DNA of 64,000 nucleotides from an uncultured Planctomycetaceae bacterium (GTDB lineage Bacteria; Planctomycetota; Planctomycetia; Planctomycetales; Planctomycetaceae): positions 496,001-560,000 of the forward strand of contig CALSLT010000006.1 in assembly GCA_943787265.1 (NCBI GenBank), read 5' to 3'. The notes under the pieces are model-generated. The model saw only the letters and a program-made list of their open reading frames with translations, ran no database searches and was not told the origin of the DNA. A program made the translations under genes and the position numbers. Positions 61,901-64,000 of this stretch are shown here, piece after piece (the stretch's first letter is position 1; each line of letters begins with the position of its first letter).

Positions 61901-64000
61901 CTACTTGATCGTGATCGTCAGCCAGCCGGCATTCGGCCGAATCTCTGTGACTGCGAGATCGACCGGTCCACCCGTCTTGCGTTTCAGAGTGATCATCCGA
62001 TCGACTTTGCGAGTCGGAAGAGCTTTCTGAATCTTCGCTTTGACGATACCCGCTCGCGGAATCTGCTTGAGCGGACTAACGGCTTCGACAGCGGACACGC
62101 TGACGGCACCGGCTTCGATAACGATGTCTGTGCCCTCGATTGAGAACATCAGCGGCACGGTGATTTCCTGAGTTGGAATCAGGTCGTCGCCTTCTGGCTG
62201 TAGCCCCATTCGCAACACGAGAGTCAGTTCACCATCCTGAGCCATAATGCGAATCGCATCCTGCTCGGGGAAAATGAAGCGAGTGTTGTCGACCTTCGCA
62301 GGCTCAGCATTCTCATCACCTTCTTTGTCACCACCGGGCAGTTTGAAGTCATCCCCAAGCAGCGTCTGCAAAGCCATTTCGATCTGCTCACCGAGCTCCT
62401 TCTCGGTGAATGAACCGCCGGCAAGCGGCAGTTTGTCCAACGAGTTGTTCAACAGAGTTTCGTGAAGGTGAATGGCCGCACTGCCAGCCACTCGGGTTGA
62501 GAACGAAGGAGCGTCGCCGCCCAGATTGTCGTCGTCCATCATGCGAGTACCGATCCACAGTGCGTCGCCCGTTGATCGGTAGGTTCGAGCCGAAGGGAAC
62601 AAGCCGTTTTCCTTCAGTTTCGGGATGACATCCTCTTCCAACTGTTTGGTCGACTTATTGAATTCAGCATCGACCTCCTGGTTGAATTCCGGAATCAGTC
62701 GGTTTCGCAGCTTGCCGGCTGCAATGGCTTCTGACTGTCCCCGCTTGTCGCGAGCAACGCTGACGGCGTAGGAATCAGCGATGCTGCCGAAGAGTGGCAA
62801 TCCGCTGACTCCGGTTCGAGCACCAGTCGTCGTGTTGTTCGCGTTGACCCACATCGTTGCCGGGAATGTTTTGAAGCGATCTCCGTCGAAGTGAATCTTC
62901 TTCTGAGCACCAAACGTGTGGTAGCCAGAGGTGAAGATCGTTGCCTGGTCAGTAACGCCCTGAGTGTTCGTCTGGGTGACGCCGTTAAACGTCATGTCAA
63001 ACTCGATGACTCGGTTGTTTGGCTTCAAGTCGATGCCGACCGTGCCGTTCGTCGTCTGGTGGCCGTCGACTTTGGCTCCAAGAACAACATCGTCAACGCG
63101 ACCAGAGTCCGTGTGCTTGTAACCGGCGACTTTGTTGAGGAACGATTCAGTCGCAACGACTCGCAGGTTGTAGTTGAAGTAGAAACCGGCGAGGACATCG
63201 GCAAGGTGGTCGCCACCGTCGGCAGCCAGGTTTCGAACGTTGCCATAAGCGTCGCGAGCGGCGGTTGCTGAACCAAGACGTCGAGTCTCTTCGTAGGCTT
63301 CGAGTGAAGATACCAGTTCAGTAAGAGCCCCTCGCAGCTCGGCCTGATCGTTCTTTGCAGGCGACTTTGCAGAGGCAAGCTCGATGAACTGACCCAATGT
63401 CTGTTTGACATCAAGAAACTGCGGTCGCTGCACGAACTTTCGTTGAGCATCGTTCTGCATTTTTTCCGAGTCGGACAGTCTCGTGAAAACTGCGCTGACA
63501 ACATCGGTAGCTTCTGCTGTTTCGACAGCCGACCGAAGTTCTTCCGCGCGGATGTATTTCAGCCAGGCGTCGCCATTCTTGATCTTCGAAAGGTACTTAC
63601 CCAGAGAATTGACGGACTGCGTAACTTCCGCTCCGGCCGCGTCGACTCTGGCTTTGTGAGCAGACTCAGGATTCATTTCCAGAGTGTCGAGCACTGCTGT
63701 GGCGACTGAAACTCGGCGAGACAAACGACCGTTGATCGTTGCCAGTGGTTCGTGGATCGGAGCGTAGGTTTTGTTGCCGAGCGCTTTCTCCATCGTCCGA
63801 ATTCGCTTGTTGAGCTTCGCAATCGCAGCTCGTTGTCCCGCAACATCGAGATCTTCCTGCTCATAGAGAGCGGCGACTTCGGCTGCCGAATCGGTGCTCC
63901 AACTTGACCATGAATCGCCAAGAGTCAGGAAGTCGTCTTCCAGAAGGCCGATTGGCACGAACTCGGGAAGAATTCCCCGTAGTCCCTGAGGCGGCTGATC
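61901..64000 (-). CDS. Large hypothetical protein, N-terminus cut by window
   Basis: A protein of at least 700 residues whose frame stays open to the right edge, so the true start lies outside. No family is recognised. The visible N-terminal part is helical and coiled-coil-like (AGQRAAIAKLNKRIRTMEKA), followed by a region around a putative beta domain (VGIDLKPNNRVIEFDMTFNG) and a C-terminal part with beta-strand character (VLRMGLQPEGDDLIPTQEIT). It has many Asp/Gly segments and no obvious signal or membrane helix in view. A GTG at 63958 exists, but upstream codons (LRGILPEF) look coding too. An envelope or structural role is only a guess. Confidence 0.7.
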   Translation of the reverse strand, partial: DQPPQGLRGILPEFVPIGLLEDDFLTLGDSWSSWSTDSAAEVAALYEQEDLDVAGQRAAIAKLNKRIRTMEKALGNKTYAPIHEPLATINGRLSRRVSVATAVLDTLEMNPESAHKARVDAAGAEVTQSVNSLGKYLSKIKNGDAWLKYIRAEELRSAVETAEATDVVSAVFTRLSDSEKMQNDAQRKFVQRPQFLDVKQTLGQFIELASAKSPAKNDQAELRGALTELVSSLEAYEETRRLGSATAARDAYGNVRNLAADGGDHLADVLAGFYFNYNLRVVATESFLNKVAGYKHTDSGRVDDVVLGAKVDGHQTTNGTVGIDLKPNNRVIEFDMTFNGVTQTNTQGVTDQATIFTSGYHTFGAQKKIHFDGDRFKTFPATMWVNANNTTTGARTGVSGLPLFGSIADSYAVSVARDKRGQSEAIAAGKLRNRLIPEFNQEVDAEFNKSTKQLEEDVIPKLKENGLFPSARTYRSTGDALWIGTRMMDDDNLGGDAPSFSTRVAGSAAIHLHETLLNNSLDKLPLAGGSFTEKELGEQIEMALQTLLGDDFKLPGGDKEGDENAEPAKVDNTRFIFPEQDAIRIMAQDGELTLVLRMGLQPEGDDLIPTQEITVPLMFSIEGTDIVIEAGAVSVSAVEAVSPLKQIPRAGIVKAKIQKALPTRKVDRMITLKRKTGGPVDLAVTEIRPNAGWLTITIK

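Overview
The window looks like a chromosomal segment of a planctomycete (Planctomycetales type). The evidence is the gene content: four DUF1501 Tat-exported proteins, cytochrome-type PSCyt1 proteins with DUF1549/DUF1553 or WD40 domains, two DUF1559 prepilin-like proteins, two long TPR/FG-GAP/UnbV proteins and several large Ser/Thr kinases with unusual accessory domains. A genus cannot be fixed from sequence alone. Coding density is high, both strands are used, and no rRNA, tRNA or CRISPR array was seen.

Layout. 1-2.0 kb: mqnC (cut by the left edge) and mqnA of the futalosine menaquinone route. 2.2-3.6 kb: homoserine dehydrogenase. 3.6-13.4 kb, minus strand: an FHA-pseudokinase, two tandem DUF1501 proteins, a very large kinase-AAA-TPR protein and an Ldh2-type dehydrogenase. 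13.4-16.4 kb: a repeat-bearing gene-free stretch, a small protein, a DUF1559 protein and a lipoprotein. 16.4-22.3 kb: two tandem TPR/FG-GAP/UnbV paralogues. 22.6-28.1 kb: a PSCyt1-DUF1549-LamG-DUF1553 protein, a DUF1501 protein and an aquaporin, separated by strong palindromic repeats. 28.2-31.9 kb: two identical, doubly damaged IS3-family copies in the same orientation around a Rieske-PSP1 fusion gene. 32-37.4 kb: a proline-rich lipoprotein, small proteins, a XerC-type recombinase and an SGNH hydrolase. 37.4-39.8 kb: ilvN and ilvC with a good terminator. 39.8-46.4 kb: a ribbon-helix-helix gene with palindromic candidate operators, an NfeD-type membrane protease, MsrA, an RNase HII-like protein and a second DUF1559 protein. 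46.8-49 kb: a transmembrane kinase with a DJ-1/PfpI-like tail. 49-59.5 kb: an HD hydrolase, a PSCyt1-WD40 protein, a TPR-metallopeptidase, a DUF1501 protein, a DegT aminotransferase and truD. 59.6-64 kb: an FHA protein, a class III aminotransferase and a large unknown protein cut by the right edge.

Metabolically the window holds parts of menaquinone (mqnA, mqnC), threonine/methionine (hom) and branched-chain amino acid (ilvN, ilvC) synthesis. The rest is mostly cell-envelope and signalling machinery. The best candidates for undescribed biology are the Rieske-PSP1 fusion between the IS copies, the kinase with a DJ-1-like domain lacking its cysteine, the FHA-pseudokinase-zinc ribbon protein, the RHH gene with its palindromic upstream sites, and the families of long inverted repeats between genes.
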